Part shown: piece by piece, positions 44,551 to 51,665 of the stretch
Numbering within the stretch: the stretch's first letter is position 1
Layout of the letters: every line of letters begins with the position of its first letter
NCBI GenBank assembly: GCA_964348455.1
Contig: CAYGCQ010000001.1
Span: 69,459 to 133,458 of the forward strand
DNA length: 64,000 nt
Origin: UBA10133 sp964348455
GTDB lineage: Bacteria > Patescibacteriota > Microgenomatia > UBA1400 > MFAQ01
Reading direction: 5' to 3'
The notes under the pieces: model-generated
Told to the model about the DNA's origin: nothing
Database searches by the model: none
The model's input: only the letters and a program-made list of their open reading frames with translations
Position numbers and translations under genes: made by a program

Positions 44551-44793
44551 TTAGATCATAGTGGAGCGATAGACACAATAAGTTGAGCCATAGTTTTCGA
44601 TATCTATGTTTCTAATAGAAGTTGTTCTTTCTGTGATATTATTGGTTTCTTCCTGTAGGATAAATTCTTCAAGATTAATATACTCTAAATCTTCCTCAAA
44701 AAACCTCACAGATATCCTTGTCGCTTCCTCAGTAGCGATAATCTTTTCAGTATCATGAGCTACAGCCATTTCCTCTTGTAGATAATCTAGCAT
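44551..44793 (-). CDS. Small acidic protein, possible partner or fragment of the 523-residue protein
   Basis: An 80-residue soluble acidic protein of unknown function, encoded 7 bp upstream of the 523-residue gene in the same direction. Its KIIATEEATRIS-VRFFEEDLEYIN region (17-40) matches 10 of 24 residues of the larger protein with no gaps. It may be a divergent duplicate of that segment, a partner, or a remnant of a longer gene. A TAATAT lies 6 nt before its ATG on the minus strand. Confidence 0.55.
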   Translation of the reverse strand: MLDYLQEEMAVAHDTEKIIATEEATRISVRFFEEDLEYINLEEFILQEETNNITERTTSIRNIDIENYGSTYCVYRSTMI

Positions 44794-44834
44794 AGTTGAA
44801 TATTACTACACCGCAAACTTGGAAGCGAAATTGA

Positions 44835-44840
44835 TATAAT
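44835..44840 (+). promoter_or_regulatory. -10 box before gene 44852
   Basis: TATAAT ends 11 nt before the ATG in a 58-bp divergent gap. Confidence 0.42.
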
Positions 44841-44851
44841 CATCCTTACCC

Positions 44852-45985
44852 ATGTCTCTAAAAGAAATATTTAAGCTGATTTTAGGTTGGAGACTAATCT
44901 TGATTCTTATTGCCATCCCGGCAATGTTCCTTCTAGTACCCCGCCCTCGTTTCACCAACGTCTCCGAAAAGCCTGCCTTTGGAAACATTTTTTCCATGTG
45001 GTCCAACTTCGATGGATCTCGCTATCTAGATATAGCCCAAAATGGATATGGTTATCAGCGCAAGACAAACGCAGACTATGCTTTCTATCCCGTTTACCCC
45101 TGGTTGGTAAGAAGTTTTAGTTTCCTTGGTGGCTACTTATCTTCCGGTCTGATTATTTCTCATGCTTCATTTGTCTTGGCTTTGTATTTTCTCTACAAGC
45201 TAATTTTGCTGGACTTCAAGTCCAAGATTGCCAAGTCCACTATCTACCTTCTACTATTATTTCCTACAGCTTTCTTTTTTGGCTCGGTTTATACCGAATC
45301 TGTATTTTTGTTGCTAGTTATTCTCAGTTTTTACTTTGCCAGGAAAAATAATTTTTTTCTCGCTTGTGCTATGGCGGGTATTGCCTCTGCCACCAGAGTC
45401 ACCGGAATTTTTCTCTGGCCCGCCCTCATCTATGAATTCTGGTTGCTTTACGGTAAAGATAAAAAATTTGAAATTAACCCCTCTTCTATCTGGCTTAGTC
45501 TCCCCCCCATAGGTCTAATTTCATTTCTAAGATATCAATTTCTTCAGACAGGAGATCTATTTTTCTTCATTAAGTACCAGACTGATTTAGCCGGGATGGC
45601 GGGGAACAAACTGATTCTTCTCCATCAAGTGTTTTTTAGATATTCCAGAATGGTATTGTTTATGGATCACTTAGACCCCTTATTCTTTACAGTTTTGCTG
45701 GAACTACTAAGTGCCGCCTTAATAGTTTTGGTGCTAATATTTTCGCTTAAGAAGATAAGGTTTTCTTACTGGATTTTTACCTTTTTGTCTTTCCTGCTTC
45801 CCACTTTTATTGGATCATTTTCCAGCATGCCTAGGTTTACACTAGTTCTCTTTCCTATCTTTATCTATCTGGCTCTATGGCTAGACAGGAATCACCCATA
45901 CTTCAAATATTTTTATTACCTTATTTGTGTGGTTTTCACAATCTTTTCTGTAATCTTCTTCACCCGTGGCTACTTTGTTGCCTAG
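44852..45985 (+). CDS. PIG-V-like GT-C mannosyltransferase
   Basis: A 377-residue membrane protein with about 9-10 helices. The outer loop has WSNFDGSRYLDIAQNGY and then FYPVYPWLVR. The next helices read LLFPTAFFFGSVYTESVFL and ASATRVTGIFLWP. These are hallmarks of PIG-V (PF04188)-type mannosyltransferases, which use polyprenyl-phosphate mannose; the Asp of the FDGxRY loop is the likely catalytic residue. It converges with the DUF2079 gene with no bases between the stops. Confidence 0.85.
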   Translation: MSLKEIFKLILGWRLILILIAIPAMFLLVPRPRFTNVSEKPAFGNIFSMWSNFDGSRYLDIAQNGYGYQRKTNADYAFYPVYPWLVRSFSFLGGYLSSGLIISHASFVLALYFLYKLILLDFKSKIAKSTIYLLLLFPTAFFFGSVYTESVFLLLVILSFYFARKNNFFLACAMAGIASATRVTGIFLWPALIYEFWLLYGKDKKFEINPSSIWLSLPPIGLISFLRYQFLQTGDLFFFIKYQTDLAGMAGNKLILLHQVFFRYSRMVLFMDHLDPLFFTVLLELLSAALIVLVLIFSLKKIRFSYWIFTFLSFLLPTFIGSFSSMPRFTLVLFPIFIYLALWLDRNHPYFKYFYYLICVVFTIFSVIFFTRGYFVA

Positions 45986-47419
45986 CTACCAAATCCTTTT
46001 AAAGAGATAAAAGTGTCCCTGGTGGAATTCAAGGCTATATTTCTCATCCACTAGTAGTTTTTCAATTACGGATCCCTCGAAATCTTTTGGCTTATAGTCC
46101 CCGATAATACGGTTTTGATCTACCATGGCAACGTAGTCAGCTCCAAATACCATTTGTGGTAAATTAAACGCATTTTCTCTATGTGTAATGTGCCCTCTTA
46201 CCTCAGATGATGCGGCTACAGAAGCTTCTTTTGGAATTGCCCTAAGCGCCTTCTCAAAAGCAATCTCATCTTGGCCAACATCATACATTGGTCTCCAGTA
46301 TGATGGGGTAGTCGGAAGTGGGCTGTAGTGATAATTTGTTCTAATCGCAACAGCCAGTAGCCATACCCCGATTAACCAGCCAATCCACTTATATTTTTTG
46401 AATATAATATCTATCAGCTTCCAAGCCAAGATTGTCGACATCACCAGTCCGACCACTATAATACTGTCATAGTGAAATGTGTTGCTTCTCATCTGGCTTT
46501 GAGTGCTCATCATGTTAATAAAGAAGTCCGGCACCGCCAAGAAGAACCATGGAAAGCCGAGAAGTGGAATGAATCCAAAAGGTTTGAGAAGTGTAAGGTA
46601 ATATGGCCCTGAGTCTATGTTGGTAAATTTCCAAAGTATCTTACTAATATCAAAGCCCACACCGGAATCATTAGAGTATTTGGAAATATCAAACCAGTTC
46701 CATACCCAAAAAGCTCCACTTACAGCAGCGTGAGGAATTAGATAGAAAACGGTTACTATAAACCATACCGCTCCGGCTACCATCAGGATCGTCCCCCTCA
46801 GCCATTGTCTATAGAAAATAAATATATAGACTCCTAGCATAACTACGGCCAGAGATGCGCTTTCCTTGGTCAGTAGTGTCAGAAATGAAAATAAGAACAT
46901 CCAGTTCCATTTTTTCTTATATGCACTATAGAAAGCCGCCGGGAGAAAAGCCATAGCCATGGTAACTCCATGAAAGTCATAAATATTAGACCACTGTACA
47001 CCTGGATTGAGAAGATAGACTGAAGCAATCACAAGACCCTTTACCTTATTCTTTAATACGTCACGAGCAAGAAGGTATATTGGAATCGCAGCCAGTCCGA
47101 TAACTAAGCTTTGCAGAAATAATAAAGTATCAATACGATCATAGATAAGGTAAAAAGGCGAAAGCAAGGCCAGAATTAGATCAGCATGATAACTAAATCT
47201 TGAGGTGGTCCCAGTCATTCCCGAGACAGCAAAAAAACGACCATTAGCAGTGTTCCATACAGTCTGATCCATATTTGCGAGATCAAAGCTGGAAGCAAAG
47301 GCATAGTGTCTTCGAATAGACAGGTAAGACAAGGTGATTACATAAACAGCAACTAGAATCGAAAGTGTTATTCCGGCCCAGTTTTTTTTGGCAAATTTTA
47401 GCAATTTATTTATTTTCAA
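45986..47419 (-). CDS. DUF2079 polytopic membrane protein
   Basis: A 477-residue protein with about 10-11 helices. It matches the DUF2079 (PF09852) pattern FDLANMDQTVWNTANG, then YHADLILALLSPFYLI and LLFLQSLVIG. The family is GT-C-like and probably adds sugars on the outer face. Its start overlaps the 3' end of the GtrB-like GT2 gene by 14 bp. This places it third in a minus-strand operon with LAB_N and GT2, so the GT2 probably makes the lipid-linked donor that this protein uses. Confidence 0.84.
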   Translation of the reverse strand: MKINKLLKFAKKNWAGITLSILVAVYVITLSYLSIRRHYAFASSFDLANMDQTVWNTANGRFFAVSGMTGTTSRFSYHADLILALLSPFYLIYDRIDTLLFLQSLVIGLAAIPIYLLARDVLKNKVKGLVIASVYLLNPGVQWSNIYDFHGVTMAMAFLPAAFYSAYKKKWNWMFLFSFLTLLTKESASLAVVMLGVYIFIFYRQWLRGTILMVAGAVWFIVTVFYLIPHAAVSGAFWVWNWFDISKYSNDSGVGFDISKILWKFTNIDSGPYYLTLLKPFGFIPLLGFPWFFLAVPDFFINMMSTQSQMRSNTFHYDSIIVVGLVMSTILAWKLIDIIFKKYKWIGWLIGVWLLAVAIRTNYHYSPLPTTPSYWRPMYDVGQDEIAFEKALRAIPKEASVAASSEVRGHITHRENAFNLPQMVFGADYVAMVDQNRIIGDYKPKDFEGSVIEKLLVDEKYSLEFHQGHFYLFKRIW

Positions 47420-48344
47420 TGATTTTTTTTATCATCCAAGATTTTTCTTGAGTATTATTTTTAATTACCAGGTCGGCAAGTATTCCGGAAACCAGTAGCT
47501 GTATTCCCGCTAGAAGCCCAACTAGCCCAACTAGTGGCCATATCTTGTCTGATAAAGTATATCCGAAAAAGATTTTCATCCATGCCATGGTAAAAAGTAA
47601 AACAGAAGAAAATAAAATCAGAAACAATCCCGCGCCCCCAAAGAGATGTAGTGGTCTAGAATTATATTTTCTGGTAAACCAGATCAGAAGCATATCTAAG
47701 AATCCCTTGACCATTCTACTCGGACCATACTTACTGACTCCAGCTATACGAGGGCGATGATTTACTATTATCTCTGTGATTTTAAAACCTCTCCATCGTA
47801 GTATAGCCGGTATCATCCGATGCATTTCTCCACTCAAGTCCAAGTCCTCAAAGCAATCTCTTTTGTAAACTCTCAAAGTACATCCCGCATCGTGAACTGT
47901 GTCATCTACCAGTATGGATCTTAAATTCCTGGCCACGCTAGATATAAATCTTTTATCAAAACTATCCTTCCTCTGATATCTCCAGCCACAAACCACTTCA
48001 TACCCCTCCTCCATTTTTTGAATTAGTTTGAGAAAGTCGGCTGGATCATTTTGCCCATCTCCATCAAGAGTTATTATTTTCTCTCCCACGGAAGCTTTTA
48101 TACCGGTATCTAAGGCAGTTGACTGACCAAAATTTCTTCTAAGTGAAATTATTTTGACACTTTCGATCTTTGCAAGCACCTTTTCGGTATCATCTGTCGA
48201 ACCGTCGTTCACTACGATAATTTCATATTCACCGGCAACTTTTTTCATCGACACCTTGATCTCTTTAATCAAAGTTTCTACGTTGCTCTCTTCATTAAAG
48301 ACGGGAATCACAACTGAATATCTGGGACTATTTTGCTTTTGCAT
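47406..48344 (-). CDS. GtrB/ArnC-like polyprenyl-phosphate glycosyltransferase
   Basis: A 312-residue GT2 enzyme with catalytic motifs NDGSTDDT, RRNFGQSTALDTG and DGDGQNDP, and DAGCTLRVYKRD. Two C-terminal helices (about 232-256 and 266-294) make it the GtrB/ArnC/DPM-membrane form. It would transfer a sugar or aminosugar to undecaprenyl phosphate. It is encoded between a LAB_N protein (17-bp overlap) and DUF2079 (14-bp overlap), a compact three-gene set. Confidence 0.9.
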   Translation of the reverse strand: MQKQNSPRYSVVIPVFNEESNVETLIKEIKVSMKKVAGEYEIIVVNDGSTDDTEKVLAKIESVKIISLRRNFGQSTALDTGIKASVGEKIITLDGDGQNDPADFLKLIQKMEEGYEVVCGWRYQRKDSFDKRFISSVARNLRSILVDDTVHDAGCTLRVYKRDCFEDLDLSGEMHRMIPAILRWRGFKITEIIVNHRPRIAGVSKYGPSRMVKGFLDMLLIWFTRKYNSRPLHLFGGAGLFLILFSSVLLFTMAWMKIFFGYTLSDKIWPLVGLVGLLAGIQLLVSGILADLVIKNNTQEKSWMIKKIIENK

Positions 48345-48606
48345 TTGAAATAAGGTTAATGTTGCGCATATAGATGGCTATTTGTAAAAAAATACTGATT
48401 AAAAAAACCACGTCTCTTCTCTGTAATACGTAAAAAATTAACATAATAGAAGCAATTATTCTCAATACCCAAAAACCAGTTGGGATGACGCTTCTTTTTT
48501 CTTTCTCCGAAACAGCCCACTGAAAAACAAAGCTTAAGAAAAATATACCTTGAGCAGCCAACCCCCAAACAGTCCACAAGTCTATTTTAAATCCGGCAAA
48601 TTCCAT
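48328..48606 (-). CDS. LAB_N-domain small membrane protein
   Basis: A 92-residue protein with three helices and the lipid-A-disaccharide-synthase N-terminal (LAB_N, PF07578) pattern: FQWAVSEKEKRSVIP, FWVLRI, and IYMRNINLI at the end. Stand-alone LAB_N proteins are often encoded beside ArnC/GtrB-type enzymes; their biochemical role is unclear. The start is ATG 48606. A minus-strand TATAAT (48613-48618) ends 6 nt before it, so this operon should be leaderless. It overlaps the GT2 gene by 17 bp. Confidence 0.87.
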   Translation of the reverse strand: MEFAGFKIDLWTVWGLAAQGIFFLSFVFQWAVSEKEKRSVIPTGFWVLRIIASIMLIFYVLQRRDVVFLISIFLQIAIYMRNINLISNAKAK

Positions 48607-48612
48607 GCTCAA

Positions 48613-48634
48613 ATTATAGACTACTTGTTATATT
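48613..48634. promoter_or_regulatory. Divergent -10 boxes for LAB_N operon and flippase
   Basis: A minus-strand TATAAT (48613-48618) lies 6 nt before ATG 48606. A plus-strand TATATT (48629-48634) lies 9 nt before ATG 48644. The gap is 37 bp, the same length as at the YfhO pair. Confidence 0.55.
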
Positions 48635-48643
48635 AGTGCGGAG

Positions 48644-49918
48644 ATGAGACTAGTGTTAAACTTACCTGTGAAACGCATTATCAAAGTTTTTTCTACACCC
48701 ACCGCCAGATCTTCTACGGTATTTTATTTCTCAAATTTTTTCCTAAGTGTGATTCGCTATCTCTTTCACTTAATTCTTCTTAGACTTCTATCTCCTGGCC
48801 AGTACGGAGAGTTTCTCTCCTATCTAAGCCTAATCTACTTACTAGGTATACCGGCAGGTACCATTGCCGGGGTAGTCACCAAATATGTTTCGGAATTTAA
48901 CGGAAAAGGGGACAAGGCCTCAATCAATCATTTCTTCTACTACATTTTGAGGATAATCAGCCCTATTACTTACGGACTTGGATTTTTACTCATTCTCTTC
49001 GCTCATCCACTAGCCACACTTTTCAAAGCTCACTCCATCGCTTTTGTTGTCCTTGGGGTTAGTATGTTTATTTCTCTCTATCAAACAGTCATCAGCTCAT
49101 ATCTTATTGCCTTTCAGAAATTTATTTTCCAGTCGATCGTTGGTTTTTTTGGAGCCTTGCTAACTATCGGTATTTCCATTCTTTTTATAAACCTCGGTTT
49201 TGGAGCTACTGGAGCGGTGATTGGTCAAATCTTGGCCGGCATCCTAACCACAATTGTAATTTTTTGGAATATTAGAAAATCCATAACTCCGAAGATAATT
49301 GCAAAGTCCACTGTCAAGTTCTCTCTTGCAGGTTTCACAGGATACAGTTTTATTTATTCTCTGGGTACCATGGCTCTAATCTCGGTAGATATTTTATTAG
49401 CTAGAATTTTTTTCGACCCACATTTATCAGGCATTTATTCCTCTTTATCTATCTTGGGTCGCATGATCCTTTTTGGTCTTACTCCCATCATCGCTTTAGT
49501 TTTACCGATTGCTTCGCATAGACACGCTTCGTCTGGTTCGACTAAGTCTGTTCTGATTAAGCTGGGCGGGGTCATAGTTATCTTTGGGCTCATTGGCGCC
49601 GGCATTTTTGCAACTTTCCCAGCATTAATCATTAGAGTACTATCCGGATCAGCTTATCTAGAAGCTGCCCCATTTTTGTCAATCTTTGCCTTTTCCATGG
49701 TTTTCTTTGCTCTTAGCCAGTTTATGCTTTCGTACCAAATGGCTATTGGCCGTCCACAAGCAAATAAGCTAATGCTAGTTGCCGTTATTCTTCAGCCCAT
49801 CGCTCTCTACTTTTTTAGAGGTAGCTTTTCCGGCTTCATATGGTCCGGCTTCGTTATCCAGCTTTTACTGACAACATCTCTGCTCTTGAGCTTGTTTCGA
49901 TCCTCAAATCGTGCCTAG
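48644..49918 (+). CDS. Wzx/MOP-family polysaccharide flippase
   Basis: A 424-residue exporter with about 12 helices. The features LLRLLSPGQYGEFLSYLSLI, GVVTKYVSEFNGKGD and LGFGATGAVIGQILAG match the polysaccharide biosynthesis flippase family. It is shorter than, and clearly distinct from, the first flippase (6977-8455), so the two probably export different lipid-linked glycans. It is divergent from the LAB_N operon and is followed by a gene with its own strong promoter. Confidence 0.85.
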   Translation: MRLVLNLPVKRIIKVFSTPTARSSTVFYFSNFFLSVIRYLFHLILLRLLSPGQYGEFLSYLSLIYLLGIPAGTIAGVVTKYVSEFNGKGDKASINHFFYYILRIISPITYGLGFLLILFAHPLATLFKAHSIAFVVLGVSMFISLYQTVISSYLIAFQKFIFQSIVGFFGALLTIGISILFINLGFGATGAVIGQILAGILTTIVIFWNIRKSITPKIIAKSTVKFSLAGFTGYSFIYSLGTMALISVDILLARIFFDPHLSGIYSSLSILGRMILFGLTPIIALVLPIASHRHASSGSTKSVLIKLGGVIVIFGLIGAGIFATFPALIIRVLSGSAYLEAAPFLSIFAFSMVFFALSQFMLSYQMAIGRPQANKLMLVAVILQPIALYFFRGSFSGFIWSGFVIQLLLTTSLLLSLFRSSNRA

Positions 49919-49923
49919 CTTCC

Positions 49924-49952
49924 TTGACAAAGACCCATAATAGTAGTATATT
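49924..49952 (+). promoter_or_regulatory. Near-consensus promoter TTGACA-N17-TATATT
   Basis: A perfect -35 box (49924-49929), 17-nt spacer and TATATT (47-52) form the best sigma-70-type promoter in the window. The predicted leader to GTG 49989 is about 30 nt. Confidence 0.82.
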
Positions 49953-49976
49953 CAAGACAATCGCATCTTAAAAAAG

Positions 49977-49983
49977 AAGGAGG
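49977..49983 (+). promoter_or_regulatory. Full Shine-Dalgarno AAGGAGG for gene 49989
   Basis: AAGGAGG lies 5 nt before the GTG start. It fixes that start and is exceptional here, because most genes have no Shine-Dalgarno sequence. Confidence 0.85.
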
Positions 49984-49988
49984 CCATC

Positions 49989-50231
49989 GTGCCCATAAAC
50001 AAGTACAAACCTGCTATCAGGAGAGCTATTCAGCCTGATAACAACAAAAAGATATTTGTGACATTCGTAAGAATATTTTTCGGGAGTCTGGCATTGCTCT
50101 TTTTTTCACTTGCCATATATTGCTTTAGCCTTGGCGCTGCGCTAGGGGGAACAGTCTACGCAATATGTGGTTGCTTAGCAATAATTGTTGGTGCAGTTGG
50201 TGAAGCGACTTATCCCGGGACTCCTAAATAG
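49989..50231 (+). CDS. Small two-helix membrane protein, strongly expressed
   Basis: An 80-residue protein starting at GTG. A basic N-terminus (residues 1-25, KYKPAIRRAIQPDNNKK) precedes two helices (about 27-47 and 50-70, the second rich in Gly and Ala) and a short tail. No family is recognised. It has a near-consensus promoter, a full Shine-Dalgarno and a dedicated terminator overlapping its stop. It is therefore an independent, probably abundant, single-gene transcript, unlike its neighbours. Confidence 0.75.
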   Translation: MPINKYKPAIRRAIQPDNNKKIFVTFVRIFFGSLALLFFSLAIYCFSLGAALGGTVYAICGCLAIIVGAVGEATYPGTPK

Positions 50232-50245
50232 GAGTCCTTTTTTTT
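50218..50245 (+). terminator. Intrinsic terminator overlapping the stop of gene 49989
   Basis: A perfect 8-bp stem (GGACTCCT / AGGAGTCC) with a 4-nt loop is followed by eight T residues (50238-50245). The TAG stop (50229-50231) lies at the loop and the start of the right arm. Confidence 0.9.
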
Positions 50246-50311
50246 GTCAATAAAGTTATTAGCTAACAATCTCGCACCCATAAACAACAGCTATTCACTC
50301 CACCCGATACT

Positions 50312-50727
50312 GTCATCCCGACCGTAGGGGCCGATGGTACCCGAAGGGGTAGATCTCACCCCACTGTCATTCTGAACTTGATTCAGAATCCATCCACCAT
50401 CTTTCATCATTGCGAGGTACCACACCCTAGTCATTCCCGACCTGAGTGGGCCGCTGGTACCCGAAGGGGTGAATCTATATAAATTATTCCACCCTCTCGT
50501 GATCCCTACCAAATGAAATGAGTGGAGGAATCTCTCTCCACTGTCATTCTGAACTTGATTCAGAATCCATCCCCACACCACCACTCACAACTCAACCCGT
50601 CATGGAGTTTATCCGCCGTGGCGGAAGTTTCGGCAACCGATCCCAGAGTCGCCTCAGGAGACACCGAAGCAATCTCACACCCTCTACCAAACCATTCGTC
50701 ATTCCCGCGAAGGCGGGAATCCATCCC
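50312..50727 (+). repeat. Seven dispersed repeats filling the 50232-50795 gap
   Basis: The gap holds no gene. Copies are at 50312-50360 (CCCGACCG form with GATGGTACCCGAAGGGG inner module), 50366-50395 and 50543-50572 (ATTCTGAACTTGATTCAGAAT), 50404-50420 (a partial TCATTGCGAG end), 50430-50479 (CCCGACCTGA form with GCTGGTACCCGAAGGGG module), 50599-50678 (GAAGCAATC form carrying both the TCCGCCGTGGCGGA and GAGTCGCCT modules) and 50698-50727 (GCGAAGGC core). This is the densest cluster in the window. Confidence 0.88.
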
Positions 50728-50783
50728 ATTTATTCCAATTTTAGAGTTTTAGATTTTTTGAGTTTTTCAGCTAGTTGTTAATA

Positions 50784-50789
50784 TATAAT
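50784..50789 (+). promoter_or_regulatory. -10 box for leaderless transcription of gene 50796
   Basis: TATAAT ends 6 nt before the ATG. An alternative TTG start at 50775 would lie upstream of this -10 box and is unlikely. Confidence 0.5.
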
Positions 50790-50795
50790 CTCCTC

Positions 50796-51620
50796 ATGCC
50801 CACAAAGGCAAAGAAAAAAACATTCAAAGTCGGCAAAGTTGACACCAGTCTACTTTCTGTTATTGTTCCGACTTACAACTGTAAAACCATTTTCAAAGAC
50901 CTATCTTTCATCAAACTCCATTTAGATATCCTAAATCGTCCCTACGAAATCATCTGCGTTGTCGACGGTCTAGTCTCTCCCAGAGATAAAACTTATAAGC
51001 ATGCAAAAAAATTCAGAGCAGACAAAACCAAAATATATTTTTACAAAAACAATAAAGGCAAGGGCTACGCCATCCGCTACGGCATGGCCAGGGCCAAAGG
51101 TGGGCTGATCGCCTTTATAGATGCAGGGGGTGATCTCCATGCAAAAGGTATTTCTCTAGCGCTTGAGCATATGAAGTGGTATGACGCGGACATTATAATA
51201 GGCAGCAAGCGTCACAAGGCTAGTAAAGTCGAGTATCCATTACAGAGAAAAATTCTTTCTTTCATTGTGCAGAAGGCTACCAAATTCATGTTCGGATTAA
51301 ACGTTTCGGATACTCAAACAGGACTTAAACTTTTCAAAAGAAATGTGTTGGTAAAGGTTTTGCCTCGTTTGATCGTGAAGCGCTGGGCTTTCGACCTCGA
51401 AGTCCTTACAGTTGCTAACCATCTTGGGTTTAAAAGAATATTTGAGTCACCTGTCGAAATTAGTCACAATTTTATGAGCAATATCGGACTCTCCTCTGTC
51501 CAGAACTTTGCGATGGATTATCTTGCCATTCTTTACCGTACTTACATTCTTCGTTACTATGATGATGGAGGATCAGACCACTGGGAGGGAGACCCAAATC
51601 TCACCCTCCGCTACAAATAA
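50796..51620 (+). CDS. GT2 glycosyltransferase, DPM1-like
   Basis: A 274-residue enzyme from ATG 50796. It shows LSVIVPTYNC, GKGYAIRYGM, FIDAGGDLH (Gly in place of the second Asp of the usual DADGQ motif), SDTQTGLKLFKR and RWAFDLEVL. This is the polyprenyl-phosphate sugar synthase subgroup. The changed metal-site motif could alter activity, but the Asp before AGG remains. No membrane helices are predicted. It is followed by a repeat and another GT2 gene. Confidence 0.83.
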   Translation: MPTKAKKKTFKVGKVDTSLLSVIVPTYNCKTIFKDLSFIKLHLDILNRPYEIICVVDGLVSPRDKTYKHAKKFRADKTKIYFYKNNKGKGYAIRYGMARAKGGLIAFIDAGGDLHAKGISLALEHMKWYDADIIIGSKRHKASKVEYPLQRKILSFIVQKATKFMFGLNVSDTQTGLKLFKRNVLVKVLPRLIVKRWAFDLEVLTVANHLGFKRIFESPVEISHNFMSNIGLSSVQNFAMDYLAILYRTYILRYYDDGGSDHWEGDPNLTLRYK

Positions 51621-51635
51621 ATATTCTAAAATCTT

Positions 51636-51664
51636 GTCATTCCTGCGAAGGCAGGAATCCATCA
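51636..51664 (+). repeat. Palindromic repeat directly before gene 51666
   Basis: A short-form copy with a TGCGAAGGCA core. It ends 1-2 nt before the ATG at 51666, so the right arm (GGCAGGAAT) sits at a plausible distance to act as a weak Shine-Dalgarno. Confidence 0.88.
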
Positions 51665-51665
51665 A

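Noticed and set aside
50312..50727. Possible CRISPR array or coding region in the repeat-filled gap
   Set aside because: The repeats differ in core, length and spacing, there are no uniform spacers and no cas genes. The short ORFs across it translate only repeat DNA.
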